Notes: a model not told the origin generated them from the letters alone. Shown: positions 35,461 through 45,194, counted from the first letter of the stretch. The stretch is DNA of 64,000 nt from Chryseobacterium sp. Marseille-Q5410 (GCA_946892665.1 CAMPOT010000001.1:2082125-2146124); one strand, 5' to 3'. A program made the numbers and translations.

Positions 35461-36750
35461 CTAAAGAATTTCTGCTAAGGTTTTAGTTAAATTCTTTCTA
35501 GAAAACTGCTCGATATTTTCTGTATTTGAAGAGATATTTCCGGATTTCCAATCATTAAATTTTTCTAAAATAAATGCTTTCAAACTTTCGTAATCATCGT
35601 AAGAAAAATGTTTTCCCGCGCCGGTTTCTTCTAAAATGCGTTTCACATCGCTCTCCTTCGGGCCAAAAGAAATAATTTGTTTTTCCGTTGCCAAATATTC
35701 GAAAATTTTCCCGGGAATAATTCCTTTTGATTGATCTTCAGGGAAATTGGTAACCAATAGCAAGTCCGAATTTTGCATTTCCAAATTCGCTTCCGAGTGA
35801 GGAAGATAACCTAGATTTTTTACAGAATTATTAAGTTCCGAACTTGTAATTTTATCTAAAATTCTGTCATCAATTCTCCCGACAAATTTTAGCTGAAAGT
35901 TTTTTCTAAAATCGTCGTTTTCTTTGATTAAATCATTCAAAACTCTCCATAAAACCTGGGGATTTCTCAGCTGTTCCAACACACCGATATAGCTTAAAGT
36001 AAATTGAGTTGATGGTTCCGGGTTTTCGGTTTTTGATGTTTGGTTGTCAGCATCAAAACCATTGGTAATACAAACTGCGTTCGCTCCTTTTTTCTTAAAA
36101 TTTGCGGCATCGGTATAGCTTGTTGCCAAAGTGATATCTGCATTTTCAAAAACTTTTTGTTCGAGATTTCGGTGTTTTCGATCGGCAAATTTTGTCAATT
36201 TCAAATGCTGGTAATAGGAAATTTCTGTCCACGGATCTCGGAAATCGGCAATCCATTTTAGATCAGGAAATATTTTTTTTAACTTCAAGCCAATCAAGTG
36301 TACAGAATGCGGAGGACCAGTGGTAACCAAGGCATCAATATGATTTTCTTGTAAATATTTTTTGAGATAATTCACCGATGGATTCACCCAAAAAACCCGC
36401 GCATCTGGAATGAAAAAATTTCCACGAATCCAAATAGAAAGTCTGGATTTCAAGCTTTGGTTTTCACCCACATCAAATTGTCCGGCTTTGAATTTTTTAT
36501 TGTCTTTTCCAAACAATTCCGCTATTTGATAGGGTTCCCAAATTTTAGTTTTGATGATGTCCAAATTTTCAGCAACATCCTCTTCCAACGTATCATCTAC
36601 AATCGGATAACTCGGATTTTCAGGAATAAATACGGTAGGTTTCCAACCAAAATCCGGTAAATATTTCACAAATTTCAACCAACGCTGAACGCCAGGTCCA
36701 CCTGCAGGCGGCCAATAATAAGTAATGATTAATATTTTTTTGTTGTTCAT
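35461..36750 (-). CDS. Glycosyltransferase family 4-like protein
   Basis: A 429-residue GT-B glycosyltransferase. N-terminal Rossmann half opens KILIITYYWPPAGGPGVQRW, typical of GT4 enzymes in Bacteroidota; the donor-binding half has SYIGVLEQLRNP, LKFVGRIDD and the late Glu motif around GIIPGKIFEYLATEKQIISFG. No membrane segment, so cytoplasmic or membrane-peripheral. It is the last gene of the DUF6263-DUF4834-YfhO-GT run, so a role in decorating an envelope lipid or glycan is likely. Donor and acceptor sugars are unknown. Confidence 0.9.
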   Translation of the reverse strand: MNNKKILIITYYWPPAGGPGVQRWLKFVKYLPDFGWKPTVFIPENPSYPIVDDTLEEDVAENLDIIKTKIWEPYQIAELFGKDNKKFKAGQFDVGENQSLKSRLSIWIRGNFFIPDARVFWVNPSVNYLKKYLQENHIDALVTTGPPHSVHLIGLKLKKIFPDLKWIADFRDPWTEISYYQHLKLTKFADRKHRNLEQKVFENADITLATSYTDAANFKKKGANAVCITNGFDADNQTSKTENPEPSTQFTLSYIGVLEQLRNPQVLWRVLNDLIKENDDFRKNFQLKFVGRIDDRILDKITSSELNNSVKNLGYLPHSEANLEMQNSDLLLVTNFPEDQSKGIIPGKIFEYLATEKQIISFGPKESDVKRILEETGAGKHFSYDDYESLKAFILEKFNDWKSGNISSNTENIEQFSRKNLTKTLAEIL

Positions 36751-36847
36751 CGTTTATGGTAAATTACCAGCGGCAAATGAAAATATCATTGAAATTATTA
36801 TGATGTTTAAAAATTTCCCGATTTTGATCTACTCAATATTTTCTAGT

Positions 36848-39394
36848 TTATTTTGATAGCTTTTTTCGATAAAGAAAATAAACTCCACCCAAACTTAGCA
36901 ACACAAATAGGCCAAAGGCAATCATGGAAATTAATTTTCCTTTTGCAATAACATCTGGCGCGAAAATCATCTTCACTGTATGATTACCTGCGGGAACGTG
37001 AACAGCGCGCAACAAATAATCAGCCTTGATGTAAGGGACTTCTTTTTCGTCCACCAAAATTTTCCAACCTTTAGGATAATAAATTTCGGAAAAGACGGCT
37101 AACTGTGGCGTTTTCGATTGGGTTTTGAATTCCAATTCGTTGGCTTGGTATTTTGTTAAATTCAAGAAAGCAGTAGAATCTGCCTGCAAAGTTTTTCCTT
37201 CAAAATATTTTTTGTCGCTGTTTGCAACCACCGCTATTTTCTTTGTATCGACTTCCCCAATTTGTTTGATTTCTTCATTTGGAGTATTCACAAATTTAAC
37301 TTCGGAAACAAACCACGCATTCCCGTTCGCTTGTGGATTAACCACTGCTTCAGGTTTCTCTGCATCACCAAAAATCATGTATTTTGCATTGAGCATATTT
37401 AGGATCCGCGGAACTCTTACGGTGTCCATTTTGCCGAAATATTCATTGATCAGATCATCATAACGACGTAATTTCACGGCATGATAACCACCAATTGAAG
37501 ATTTGAAATAGGAAGTATTGGTCTCGCCAAAAGTTCCTAAAACCTGGTTGTAAATTCGGTAATGCGTCTGATCTTTATTGGCGATATTTTCTAAGGTTTT
37601 GTTAACATTTACATTTGCCAGCAATGCTTGAAGATTGGTATTATCACCTACTTTCTGCATTAGAAGTTCTGAATTTTCCGTTTGGAATGGATTTTCAGTA
37701 AATGTTTTATCGATGAAATTATCGTTGTTTAAATAACGTTTGTTCACGCTCCAAAGATCAAATAAGCTCACCAATCCAATTATAACAATCGCAATATTTT
37801 GATTGATTTTTTTCTTTAAACTCAGGAATAAAACAGCTGCTGCAATTCCAACATAAATAATCGCTTTTATCGCATCAATTCTAAACATACTGAATCTTTC
37901 ATCTACTAAAAAATCCAATAAATAAGCCGGTAAATACGTTTTTTCGTTCGGAGTATAAAATCCTAAAAGTGATTTTCCAAAAATCAACAAAATAAGAGTA
38001 ATTCCGATAACAGTGCTGGTTACAAAAAATAAAATTTTCTTTTTGTAATCATCTGTTAAGATGTTTTTCGCAGAAGTTTCTGTATTTTCATTAGAATTGA
38101 AGAAGCGATAAAGCCCTACCATTGCAATTAAAGGAAACAACAGTTCAACCACCACCAAAATTGAACTCGGTGCGCGGAATTTATTAAAAAACGGAACAAA
38201 ATCAATAAAGAAATCGGAAAGCGGCATAAAATTACTTCCCCACGCCAAAAATATTGTGAGAATTGAAGCTCCTAAAATCCAGTAACGGTATTTTTTCCAA
38301 GCGAAGAAAAAGCCCAAAATCGCCAGAAAACAAACGATTGCACCTTGATAAGCCGGCCCGGAAGTTCCCGGCTGATCACCCCAATAGCTCAACGAACCAA
38401 AACCTTTGGAGATTTGATTCATTTCTTGCTGCGAAGAAACATTGGTTTGCACCATTTCCTGAACTTTCTGCATCATTTTGTCGGAACCTTCTTCATTGCT
38501 GGAACCTCCCATCAATCTGGGGATAAAGAGGTTTAAAGTTTCAAGTTTTCCATAACTCCACATCAAAATACTTTCATTGTCCATGCCGGATTTTTCGGAG
38601 GAATGAACACCATTATCCAGAATTTGTTTCCCGCGAACAGTTTCGGAAACGTACTCTGAGTTGGCCATAATCCTCTGTGAATTCATCCCGATACCGAGTA
38701 GAAAAGCCACTGCCAAAACTCCGGTGGAAATCCCAAAATGTTTCCAATCGGTTTTTCCCTGAATTGCACGAATTAATTCTGACAAGAATAAAAATCCAAG
38801 TGCAAGGAAAAGATAATAGGTCATTTGTGGATGGTTCGCGGCAATTTGCAATCCCATAAACAAGGTGGTCACTATAAAACCTGCAATGTATTTTTTGCGA
38901 ATATAAACCAAAAGAATTCCCGCCAAAAGTGGCGCAAAATAAGCAACCGTATGAATTTTCCCGTTATGTCCAGCTCCGAGTGCAATGTAAAAATAGGTCG
39001 AAAGCCCGAAAAAAGTAGCACCTAAAAATGCATATTTCCAGTTGCGAACAGCCACCATTCCAAGGAGAAAAAATCCGGAGAAAAGCAGAAATATATAATT
39101 CGCAGGTTTGGGCAAAAAATTAAGAACATCATCAATCTTTTTAATGATATCGCCACGAAACTGCGCTCCCATTTGGTAAGTCGGCATTCCTCCAAACATA
39201 GAGTCGCTCCAGTAGGTTTCCGCTCCGTTTTGCGCACGATAGTCTAAAAGTTCCTTTGCACCACCTTTGTATTGTACAATATCATGTTGGAAAAGCTGTT
39301 TACCCGTTAGAACTGGACTGTTGTAAGCCAGTGCCAAAATAATGAAAGACAGAATGCTCCCGATGATGAAAATGAGATTTTTATTTTTTGCCAT
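36848..39394 (-). CDS. YfhO-family polytopic membrane protein
   Basis: An 848-residue inner-membrane protein with about 13 hydrophobic helices in residues 1-560 and at the very C-terminus (LISMIAFGLFVLLSLGGVYF), and a periplasmic domain between. The opening YKGGAKELLDYRAQNG and YWSDSMFGGMPTYQM is the YfhO hallmark. YfhO proteins resemble GT-C glycosyltransferases; in Firmicutes one is needed for glycosylation of lipoteichoic acid. Here it probably acts on an undecaprenyl-linked sugar, which is inference. It follows DUF4834 by 58 bp and precedes the glycosyltransferase by 97 bp. Confidence 0.92.
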   Translation of the reverse strand: MAKNKNLIFIIGSILSFIILALAYNSPVLTGKQLFQHDIVQYKGGAKELLDYRAQNGAETYWSDSMFGGMPTYQMGAQFRGDIIKKIDDVLNFLPKPANYIFLLFSGFFLLGMVAVRNWKYAFLGATFFGLSTYFYIALGAGHNGKIHTVAYFAPLLAGILLVYIRKKYIAGFIVTTLFMGLQIAANHPQMTYYLFLALGFLFLSELIRAIQGKTDWKHFGISTGVLAVAFLLGIGMNSQRIMANSEYVSETVRGKQILDNGVHSSEKSGMDNESILMWSYGKLETLNLFIPRLMGGSSNEEGSDKMMQKVQEMVQTNVSSQQEMNQISKGFGSLSYWGDQPGTSGPAYQGAIVCFLAILGFFFAWKKYRYWILGASILTIFLAWGSNFMPLSDFFIDFVPFFNKFRAPSSILVVVELLFPLIAMVGLYRFFNSNENTETSAKNILTDDYKKKILFFVTSTVIGITLILLIFGKSLLGFYTPNEKTYLPAYLLDFLVDERFSMFRIDAIKAIIYVGIAAAVLFLSLKKKINQNIAIVIIGLVSLFDLWSVNKRYLNNDNFIDKTFTENPFQTENSELLMQKVGDNTNLQALLANVNVNKTLENIANKDQTHYRIYNQVLGTFGETNTSYFKSSIGGYHAVKLRRYDDLINEYFGKMDTVRVPRILNMLNAKYMIFGDAEKPEAVVNPQANGNAWFVSEVKFVNTPNEEIKQIGEVDTKKIAVVANSDKKYFEGKTLQADSTAFLNLTKYQANELEFKTQSKTPQLAVFSEIYYPKGWKILVDEKEVPYIKADYLLRAVHVPAGNHTVKMIFAPDVIAKGKLISMIAFGLFVLLSLGGVYFLYRKKLSK

Positions 39395-39452
39395 GTTGCT
39401 GTTTTAATGAATAAAAACCCTTTCAAAATTTTATATTCAAAAGGGTTCAGGT

Positions 39453-39677
39453 TTATTTTTCTGGTTGTTTATTTTCTTTTATCTCTTCGTATTCCACCGT
39501 TTCCGCATCCCAATTAATTTTGGAATCGATCTTAGTATCGGGTTTTTGCATCTTCGGTTTTGGATTTCCATCCGGCTTTGGAAATTTGTAAAAGGCAGAA
39601 AAAAACATTCTTTTTAAAATATTCCAAAGAAAAAAAATAATGATGGTCGTAAGAATTATTTCTAAAAGATATTTCAT
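39453..39677 (-). CDS. DUF4834 small membrane protein
   Basis: A 74-residue protein: one N-terminal membrane helix (LLEIILTTIIIFFLWNILK) and a charged, Pro-rich tail (FPKPDGNPKPKMQKPDTK) ending in acidic/Lys residues. Matches the DUF4834 family of Bacteroidota, which I recall beside YfhO genes. No function is known; it may help assemble or localise YfhO. Gaps to neighbours are 39 and 58 bp. Confidence 0.8.
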   Translation of the reverse strand: MKYLLEIILTTIIIFFLWNILKRMFFSAFYKFPKPDGNPKPKMQKPDTKIDSKINWDAETVEYEEIKENKQPEK

Positions 39678-39716
39678 TTTTTTAAGAATAATTAGTGATA
39701 AGTTTTCAGCAATAAA

Positions 39717-40769
39717 TTACTTCGTCGGATTCACCACCACCGTGGAGTTGGAAACACTTTTCATGCTTTGAGATTGTTTGCCATCCGACAGGGTTTCCGT
39801 TTGGGTGGTTTTCACGGAAATCGTTTGATTTTTGATCCAGCCGGTATTTTGATCCAAAGTAATTATTCCGTTTTGGGAAAGTTCAGAACTCATGCTTCTG
39901 GTAACTCCCTGCTGCGTTTTTTTGTTGCTTTTTTTAGGAATTCCGCCATTTACAGCGATCGTTGCTACGCCATTATCTACACTTTTTAGGATATAGTTGG
40001 TGGTTAACTTTATTTTTCCGTCTGGCGTGGCATTTTCACTTTCGCTCCATTTTTCGCCAATTTTCGCTCCTTTTGCTGGAATTAAAATTAAGTTTTTTGA
40101 AAATTGATCTTTAAGAATTTTTTCATTGAAACTCTCTTTGAAACTATTAGCAAACGCTGTATTTTGTTTTGCATCCTTGATGACGCTACCCACAGAAGCC
40201 GTTACTTTGCTATAAATTGGATCAAAACCAGTAATCGAAATCACCTTTCCGTACTGATCCATTTTAAAGTTCAGTTTATTGCCAACCAAAGCTTTGTTCA
40301 CTTTCCACATCATTTTTAGTTGCTCTTCTTTCGGTTCGGCAAGTTTGGTATCAACCACAATCGATTTTCCGTTAGCAGATTGTGAATTTCTTTTCCCTAA
40401 AAGGTTGATGGTGATATCATAGATTCCGTTCTCGAAATTATTGACTAAAAACGACATTTCATCGGTAGTTTCGCTGGTACCGCTTTGGGATTTCCCGTCG
40501 GGAGCCGTCATTGTCTGCACATCTTTTTGATAAGTTATCAGCGGATAAGTTTTTCCTTTTTCCAATAGAAAAGTTTGCTTATAAATCCCCATGGAATCTT
40601 TGATGGCTACGGTTGAACTCTCTTGTGCAACGGTTGCGGAATCACTTACCGGAACTTCTACAGTAACAGTTTTTCCGGTTTGCGGATCAATTTTAGTAAT
40701 GGTTTTTGTTTCTTTTTTACAAGAAATTAGTGCTATTGAAATAAGCGCAATGGCTGTAATTTTTCTCAT
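39717..40769 (-). CDS. DUF6263-type lipoprotein
   Basis: A 350-residue lipoprotein: signal MRKITAIALISIALISCKK with lipobox LISC (Cys 17), a Thr/Val/Ser-rich linker, then a beta-rich domain. The sequence features repeated strands with polar spacing (QTFLLEKGKTYPLITYQ, GIYDITINLLGKRN) and ends NSTVVVNPTK. I assign it to DUF6263 from memory. Function unknown. After Cys there are Lys residues and no acidic cluster, so it is probably periplasm-facing. It is the first gene of the envelope run. Confidence 0.75.
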   Translation of the reverse strand: MRKITAIALISIALISCKKETKTITKIDPQTGKTVTVEVPVSDSATVAQESSTVAIKDSMGIYKQTFLLEKGKTYPLITYQKDVQTMTAPDGKSQSGTSETTDEMSFLVNNFENGIYDITINLLGKRNSQSANGKSIVVDTKLAEPKEEQLKMMWKVNKALVGNKLNFKMDQYGKVISITGFDPIYSKVTASVGSVIKDAKQNTAFANSFKESFNEKILKDQFSKNLILIPAKGAKIGEKWSESENATPDGKIKLTTNYILKSVDNGVATIAVNGGIPKKSNKKTQQGVTRSMSSELSQNGIITLDQNTGWIKNQTISVKTTQTETLSDGKQSQSMKSVSNSTVVVNPTK

Positions 40770-40839
40770 TAAAATAATTTTCGGATTGATAAATCTGTTG
40801 CAACCATCAAAAATCTTACCTATTTTGAAATCGCAACGA

Positions 40840-40847
40840 CAAATTTA
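40840..40847 (-). promoter_or_regulatory. -7 box of the DUF6263-YfhO-GT operon
   Basis: TAAATTTG on the minus strand, about 70 bases before the DUF6263 start codon. Confidence 0.5.
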
Positions 40848-40933
40848 AGTTAATTATTTTAAGAGCAATTGAATCCCAAAGAAAAAAATTGGAATTTCAG
40901 CAAAAAAAGAATCTAAAATTTGGGTATATCAAT

Positions 40934-41383
40934 TTACAAAGAAATTCCTCCGTATCGAACGAAACTTCCCAAAATAAGCATTAAAATGCCGATCAATGTT
41001 ACAGCAATGATGTGAAAAGCCATCAAAGGTAAATTCTTCACTGAAAGTTTTGGCAATACAAAAAAGTTGGCGCTCAGTGCAAAAAGTACGGTGAGGAAAA
41101 GTAAAATTAATTTCAATGAAACCACCGTTTCTATTGGATTTGAAAACCGAAACCATGCAGATACGCCAATCCCAAATTGGTAAGCCATCCAAACGCCGGA
41201 TATTACCATTACCAATAGAGCCGGAATTCCTATTTTCTCGAATTTTCTTTCAAAATTGAGTAAAATTTCAGGATCATTTTTCTTTAAAACTTCCGGCAAA
41301 ATTCCGATCGTCAAAACCAAATGACCACCGACCCAAACCGCCGCTCCCAGCAAATGAAAAATTAAAAGTAAATGATGTGACAT
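40934..41383 (-). CDS. CopD-like four-helix membrane protein
   Basis: A 149-residue protein with four hydrophobic helices. The first reads HHLLLIFHLLGAAVWVGGHL, with the His/Trp/Gly pattern of the CopD/DUF2214 superfamily (haem- or copper-binding membrane proteins); further His occur in FHIIAVTLIGIL. A role in copper or haem handling is a family-level guess. It starts right behind a broken SRPBCC-like fragment and is not clearly in an operon. Confidence 0.75.
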   Translation of the reverse strand: MSHHLLLIFHLLGAAVWVGGHLVLTIGILPEVLKKNDPEILLNFERKFEKIGIPALLVMVISGVWMAYQFGIGVSAWFRFSNPIETVVSLKLILLFLTVLFALSANFFVLPKLSVKNLPLMAFHIIAVTLIGILMLILGSFVRYGGISL

Positions 41384-41390
41384 TATTTCT

Positions 41391-41570
41391 TGAATATTTT
41401 TTTAGCTTCTGCAAACCGCCCCCGTAGGATTTACCCAATGATCCGTTCATGAAGAATTTAATGAGATTCATCGAATCATCCAACTCGCCATCCATATTCC
41501 TGGTTCCTTTTGTGGCATTTCCATTCGCCGCAAATTTCAAATCGGAAGTAGCATCGTTTTCAAAATGTTT
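41391..41570 (-). pseudogene. Remnant of an SRPBCC-like protein (C-terminal part)
   Basis: On the minus strand a frame without a start reads KHFENDATSDLKFAANGNAT and later MNLIKFFMNGSLGKSYGGGL followed by QKLKKYSRN. This resembles the C-terminal helix of SRPBCC/START-like proteins, where a run like MGKSFEEGLQKLK is common. Just upstream the frame meets a stop and nothing further looks coding, and downstream it runs into the CopD-like gene in another frame. I read it as the tail of a decayed gene. The call is by pattern memory. Confidence 0.35.
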
Positions 41571-41624
41571 TCATGACGAAATTATTAGTTGTTCAATAAA
41601 ACAAATGTAAAAATTATTTTTGAG

Positions 41625-41632
41625 TAAATTTG
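41625..41632 (+). promoter_or_regulatory. -7 box of the M3 peptidase gene
   Basis: TAAATTTG, exact TAnnTTTG match; leader about 40 bases. Confidence 0.5.
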
Positions 41633-41677
41633 TATTTTAAAATTCGTCGTTTTTATCGGCAATTAATACCTATCAAT

Positions 41678-43696
41678 ATGCAAAATCCATTATTAGAAAA
41701 CTTCCAAACTCCATATCAATCAGCACCTTTTAACGAAATCAAAGAAGAGCACTTTCTTCCGGCCTTTCAGGAATTGATCAAAATATCCGAAAACGAAATT
41801 GATGATATTGTCAAAAACCCTGAAGCGCCAAGCTTTGCAAATGTGATCGAAGCATTGGCTTTCTCGGGCGAAAAACTCGATGTCGTTTCGGGAATTTTCT
41901 TTAACCTAAATTCTGCGGAAACCACCGATGAAATCCAGAAAATCGCTCAGGAGGTTTCGCCACTTTTAGCAGAATATTCAGCGAAAATTTCGCAAAACGA
42001 ACAACTTTTTGAAAAAATAAAGAAAGTTTACGATGAAAAAGAAAAATACGAACTCAATGAAGAGCAAGAAATGCTGCTGACGGAAACATACAAAGGTTTT
42101 GTGAGAAGCGGTGCATTGCTGAATGAGTCCGACAAAGAAAAATTCAAAAATATCAGCATAGAATTATCGAAAAAATCGCTTCAGTTTGGGCAAAATGTTT
42201 TGGCAGAAACCAATAATTATTTCAAACATATTATGAACGAAAAAGATCTCGCGGGAATTCCAGCGCAAATTTTGGAGCAATATCGCGAAGAAGCGAAGGA
42301 AAGGAATCTCGATGGATTTGTGATTACGCTGCAATACCCGAGCTATCTACCACTGATGACTTATGCTGAAAATCGAGAACTAAGAAAGGAACTTGCGTTA
42401 GCAAACGGAAAAAAATCATTTAATAATAATGAATTCGACAATCAGAATTTAATTAAAGAAATTGTCGCTTTAAAACAGGAAAAAGCTGCACTCCTAGGTT
42501 ATAAAAACTACGCAGAATATGTTTTGGAGGAAAGAATGGCGAAATCTCCCGATAAGGTGTATGCATTTCTGAATGAACTTTTAGAAAAAGCAAAACCATT
42601 TGCTGAAAAAGAAATCAAGGAATTGGAATCCTTAGCGAAAGCCGATGGAATCGACGAAATGGAAAGCTATGATCATGCATATTACGCTGAAAAACTTCGC
42701 AAACAGAAATTCGACATTGATGATGAAGAGTTGAAACCTTATTTCCAATTGGAAAAAGTCCAGGAGGCGGTCTTTGGTTTGGCTTCAAAATTATTCCAAC
42801 TGGAATTCAGGGAAACCGACAAGATCCAAAAATATCACGAAGAAGTAAAAACGTATGAAATCTTCGAAAATGGCGAATTCAAGGCGCTTCTTTACGTTGA
42901 TTATTTCCCACGAAAAGGTAAAAGAGCCGGCGCATGGATGACGAGTTATAAAAATCAATTCAAGAAAAATGGTGAAAATTCACGACCTCATATTTCAGTG
43001 GTCTGCAATTTCTCGAAACCTACCGCTGACACCCCGAGTTTGCTTACTTTTCAGGAAGTAACTACCCTTTTCCATGAATTCGGTCATGCTTTGCATGGTA
43101 TTTTGGCCAATACAACCTATCCAAATCTTTCCGGAACTTCCGTAAAATGGGATTTTGTGGAGCTTCCCTCTCAGTTTCTAGAAAATTTCTGCTATGAACC
43201 GGAATTCCTGAAAACTTTTGCCAAACATTATGAAAGCGGAGAAACCTTGCCCGACGAAAAAATAGATAAAATCGCAGCATCTAAAAATTTCCTGGAAGGT
43301 TATCAAACTTTAAGACAAATCGGTTTTGGACTTCTAGATATGGCATACCACAGCAAAAATGAAAAAATAAACGATATTAAAACATTTGAAGTGCAGGAAA
43401 CGAAAGCAACAAACCTGTACCCAAGTAATCCCGAAACTGCGATGAGCACAAGCTTTTCTCACATTTTCCAGGGAGGTTATTCAGCGGGATATTATTCCTA
43501 CAAATGGGCCGAAGTCCTGGAGGCGGATGCTTTTCAATATTTCAAAGAAAACGGAATTTTCAACCCGGAAATTGCCGCAAAGTATAAAGTCTTGCTATCC
43601 TTGGGAGGCACAAAAGATCCGATGGAACTTTATATAAACTTCAGAGGTAGCGAACCCAAAGTGGAAAGCTTATTGAAAAGGGCTTTTGGATCATAA
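41678..43696 (+). CDS. M3-family zinc oligopeptidase (Dcp/OpdA-like)
   Basis: Cuts short peptides in the cytoplasm. The 672-residue protein has the zinc motif HEFGHALHG near residue 466, with the downstream Glu in SGTSVKWDFVELPSQF, and the N-terminal opening NPLLENFQTPYQSAPFNEIK typical of Dcp/oligopeptidase A proteins. I chose ATG 41678; the open frame upstream from a TTG at 41630 reads as leader and overlaps the promoter. No signal peptide. Length is normal. It is transcribed alone and ends in a strong terminator. Confidence 0.95.
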   Translation: MQNPLLENFQTPYQSAPFNEIKEEHFLPAFQELIKISENEIDDIVKNPEAPSFANVIEALAFSGEKLDVVSGIFFNLNSAETTDEIQKIAQEVSPLLAEYSAKISQNEQLFEKIKKVYDEKEKYELNEEQEMLLTETYKGFVRSGALLNESDKEKFKNISIELSKKSLQFGQNVLAETNNYFKHIMNEKDLAGIPAQILEQYREEAKERNLDGFVITLQYPSYLPLMTYAENRELRKELALANGKKSFNNNEFDNQNLIKEIVALKQEKAALLGYKNYAEYVLEERMAKSPDKVYAFLNELLEKAKPFAEKEIKELESLAKADGIDEMESYDHAYYAEKLRKQKFDIDDEELKPYFQLEKVQEAVFGLASKLFQLEFRETDKIQKYHEEVKTYEIFENGEFKALLYVDYFPRKGKRAGAWMTSYKNQFKKNGENSRPHISVVCNFSKPTADTPSLLTFQEVTTLFHEFGHALHGILANTTYPNLSGTSVKWDFVELPSQFLENFCYEPEFLKTFAKHYESGETLPDEKIDKIAASKNFLEGYQTLRQIGFGLLDMAYHSKNEKINDIKTFEVQETKATNLYPSNPETAMSTSFSHIFQGGYSAGYYSYKWAEVLEADAFQYFKENGIFNPEIAAKYKVLLSLGGTKDPMELYINFRGSEPKVESLLKRAFGS

Positions 43697-43714
43697 GAAC
43701 AAATAGATTTGTAA

Positions 43715-43744
43715 AAAACACGTGAAATTTCACGTGTTTTTTTA
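43715..43744. terminator. Perfect 26-bp palindromic terminator
   Basis: AAAACACGTGAAA/TTTCACGTGTTTT followed by more T on the plus side and preceded by A. It can act for both the M3 peptidase and the converging LPG-synthase-like gene. Confidence 0.92.
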
Positions 43745-43768
43745 TCAGTTAAGGCGTTCATCAATAAT

Positions 43769-44806
43769 TTATTTGGAAAGCAATCTCGCACGTTCTTTCG
43801 CGAGTATCGGAATAGAAATCACTCCCATTACTATCATGATCACAAGCTGCATGGTGTGGGAGATAAATGCGTAAGACAGCCCTACTTCTCCACCTTCTTC
43901 GGGATTTTTACCCATAGAAAGGAAAAGTGCCATGATCCCAAGTTTCAAGGCAAAGTGAAAGGCACCAATTCCGCCGGAAGCCGGCACCATCATTCCCAAA
44001 GTTCCCACCACGATAATGAAAAATCCATCAGCAAAACTAAAATCGGAGGTTTCAGGCAAGGCAAAACACACCAAATACGCTGCAAAATAATAGCAAATCC
44101 ATATTGCTATGGAGAGTAAAATAAACTTTAATTTTTGTTTCAATTTAAAAATGGAAGTCAAGCCGTGAAAAATTCCTTTTGCGAAATTAATGGCTTTTTG
44201 ATAAATAGGATATTTTGTAAGATATTTTCTGAAAGCGAAAAATAAAACTCCTAAACCAACGAAAGCTCCCAACAGCAGATATATTTTATTTCCTGATTCA
44301 GCCTTTGCCTCATTGCCATTTTGAGCGGTCACATATTGAAAGAAGGACAACATTGCATCGTACTTAAAAACCAAAGTCAGCAGCAGAAAAAAGCCCATAC
44401 AAACCAGATCCACTACCCTTTCCAAAATGATGGTTCCAAAAGATTTATCCACCGGAACATTCTCCACTCCATATAATGCGGTAGAACGTGCAACTTCACC
44501 ACTGCGGGGAATGGTAAGATTCATTAAATATCCGAAAGAAATCGTCCACAATGCGTTGGAGTTGGAAATTTTATATCCTAGAGGTTCCAAAAGCAAATTC
44601 CAACGAATCGCCCGGAACCAATATGCCAAAATACCAAAAACCGTGGAAGCAAATACCCAAAAATAGTTGGCCTTTGTAAAATATCCTGCAATTTTTTCAA
44701 ACTCGATACCGCGCAGAGCGAGCCACATGAAAAGAACAGCAATTGCTAAGGAAACAGCAATCGTAACGAAGGATTTCAAAGGATTTGATTTTTTGGTTTC
44801 TCGCAA
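43769..44806 (-). CDS. Lysylphosphatidylglycerol synthase-type flippase domain protein (UPF0104)
   Basis: A 345-residue inner-membrane protein with eight or so helices, the LPG_synthase_TM domain seen in MprF and in the dolichol-mannose-like UPF0104 proteins. Visible hallmarks are AYWFRAIRWNLLLEPLG near residue 65, LTIPRSGEVARSTALY near 95, and VPASGGIGAFHFALKLG near 270. The aminoacyl-transferase domain is absent, so it is more likely a lipid flippase than a lysyl-PG synthase. It lies 25 bp after panD, probably on the same transcript. Confidence 0.88.
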   Translation of the reverse strand: MRETKKSNPLKSFVTIAVSLAIAVLFMWLALRGIEFEKIAGYFTKANYFWVFASTVFGILAYWFRAIRWNLLLEPLGYKISNSNALWTISFGYLMNLTIPRSGEVARSTALYGVENVPVDKSFGTIILERVVDLVCMGFFLLLTLVFKYDAMLSFFQYVTAQNGNEAKAESGNKIYLLLGAFVGLGVLFFAFRKYLTKYPIYQKAINFAKGIFHGLTSIFKLKQKLKFILLSIAIWICYYFAAYLVCFALPETSDFSFADGFFIIVVGTLGMMVPASGGIGAFHFALKLGIMALFLSMGKNPEEGGEVGLSYAFISHTMQLVIMIVMGVISIPILAKERARLLSK

Positions 44807-44831
44807 AATAGAAGGAGTTTTCTGAAGAAAA

Positions 44832-45182
44832 TTAAGTTAGAAGATTTGTTTTCTCGTCCGGGAAAATAATTTTTGGTTGGAAAGTTTGGGCTTCCTCCGG
44901 CGTCATCTGTGCATACGAAATGATGATGATGATATCGCCCTTCTGAACGCGTCTTGCAGCAGGACCATTGAGGCAAATTTCGCCAGATTTTCTTCTTCCT
45001 TTAATCGCGTAGGTATCAAACCTTTCGCCGTTGTTCACATTTACGATGTAAACCCGCTCTCCTACTACGATTCCGGAAGCTTCCAAAAGATCTTCATCGA
45101 TGGTAATGCTTCCAATATAATTAAGGTCGGATTCGGTTACGCGAACTCTGTGAATTTTAGATTTAAAAACTTCAATTAGCAT
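44832..45182 (-). CDS. panD: Aspartate 1-decarboxylase proenzyme
   Basis: Makes beta-alanine from aspartate for pantothenate and CoA. The 116-residue proenzyme has the self-cleavage site Gly24-Ser25 in YIGSITID, which yields the pyruvoyl group; Lys9 ([10 protein letters not shown]) and the later NGPAARR are conserved. Length is normal. It is the first gene of a unit with the LPG-synthase-like gene. Its -7 box TAAATTTG ends four bases before the ATG, so the mRNA is probably leaderless. Confidence 0.97.
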   Translation of the reverse strand: MLIEVFKSKIHRVRVTESDLNYIGSITIDEDLLEASGIVVGERVYIVNVNNGERFDTYAIKGRRKSGEICLNGPAARRVQKGDIIIIISYAQMTPEEAQTFQPKIIFPDEKTNLLT

Positions 45183-45186
45183 GGTG

Positions 45187-45194
45187 CAAATTTA
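45187..45194 (-). promoter_or_regulatory. -7 box of panD, leaderless arrangement
   Basis: TAAATTTG then CACC then ATG. The same CACC spacer follows the -7 box of hemN. Confidence 0.65.

Noticed and set aside
41274..41390. Continuation of the SRPBCC-like frame as a real gene
   Set aside because: It overlaps the CopD-like gene in another frame, and its residues lose any protein-like pattern there.
43769..44806. Full MprF-type lysyl-PG synthase
   Set aside because: Only the membrane flippase-like domain is present; the aminoacyl-transferase domain is missing.
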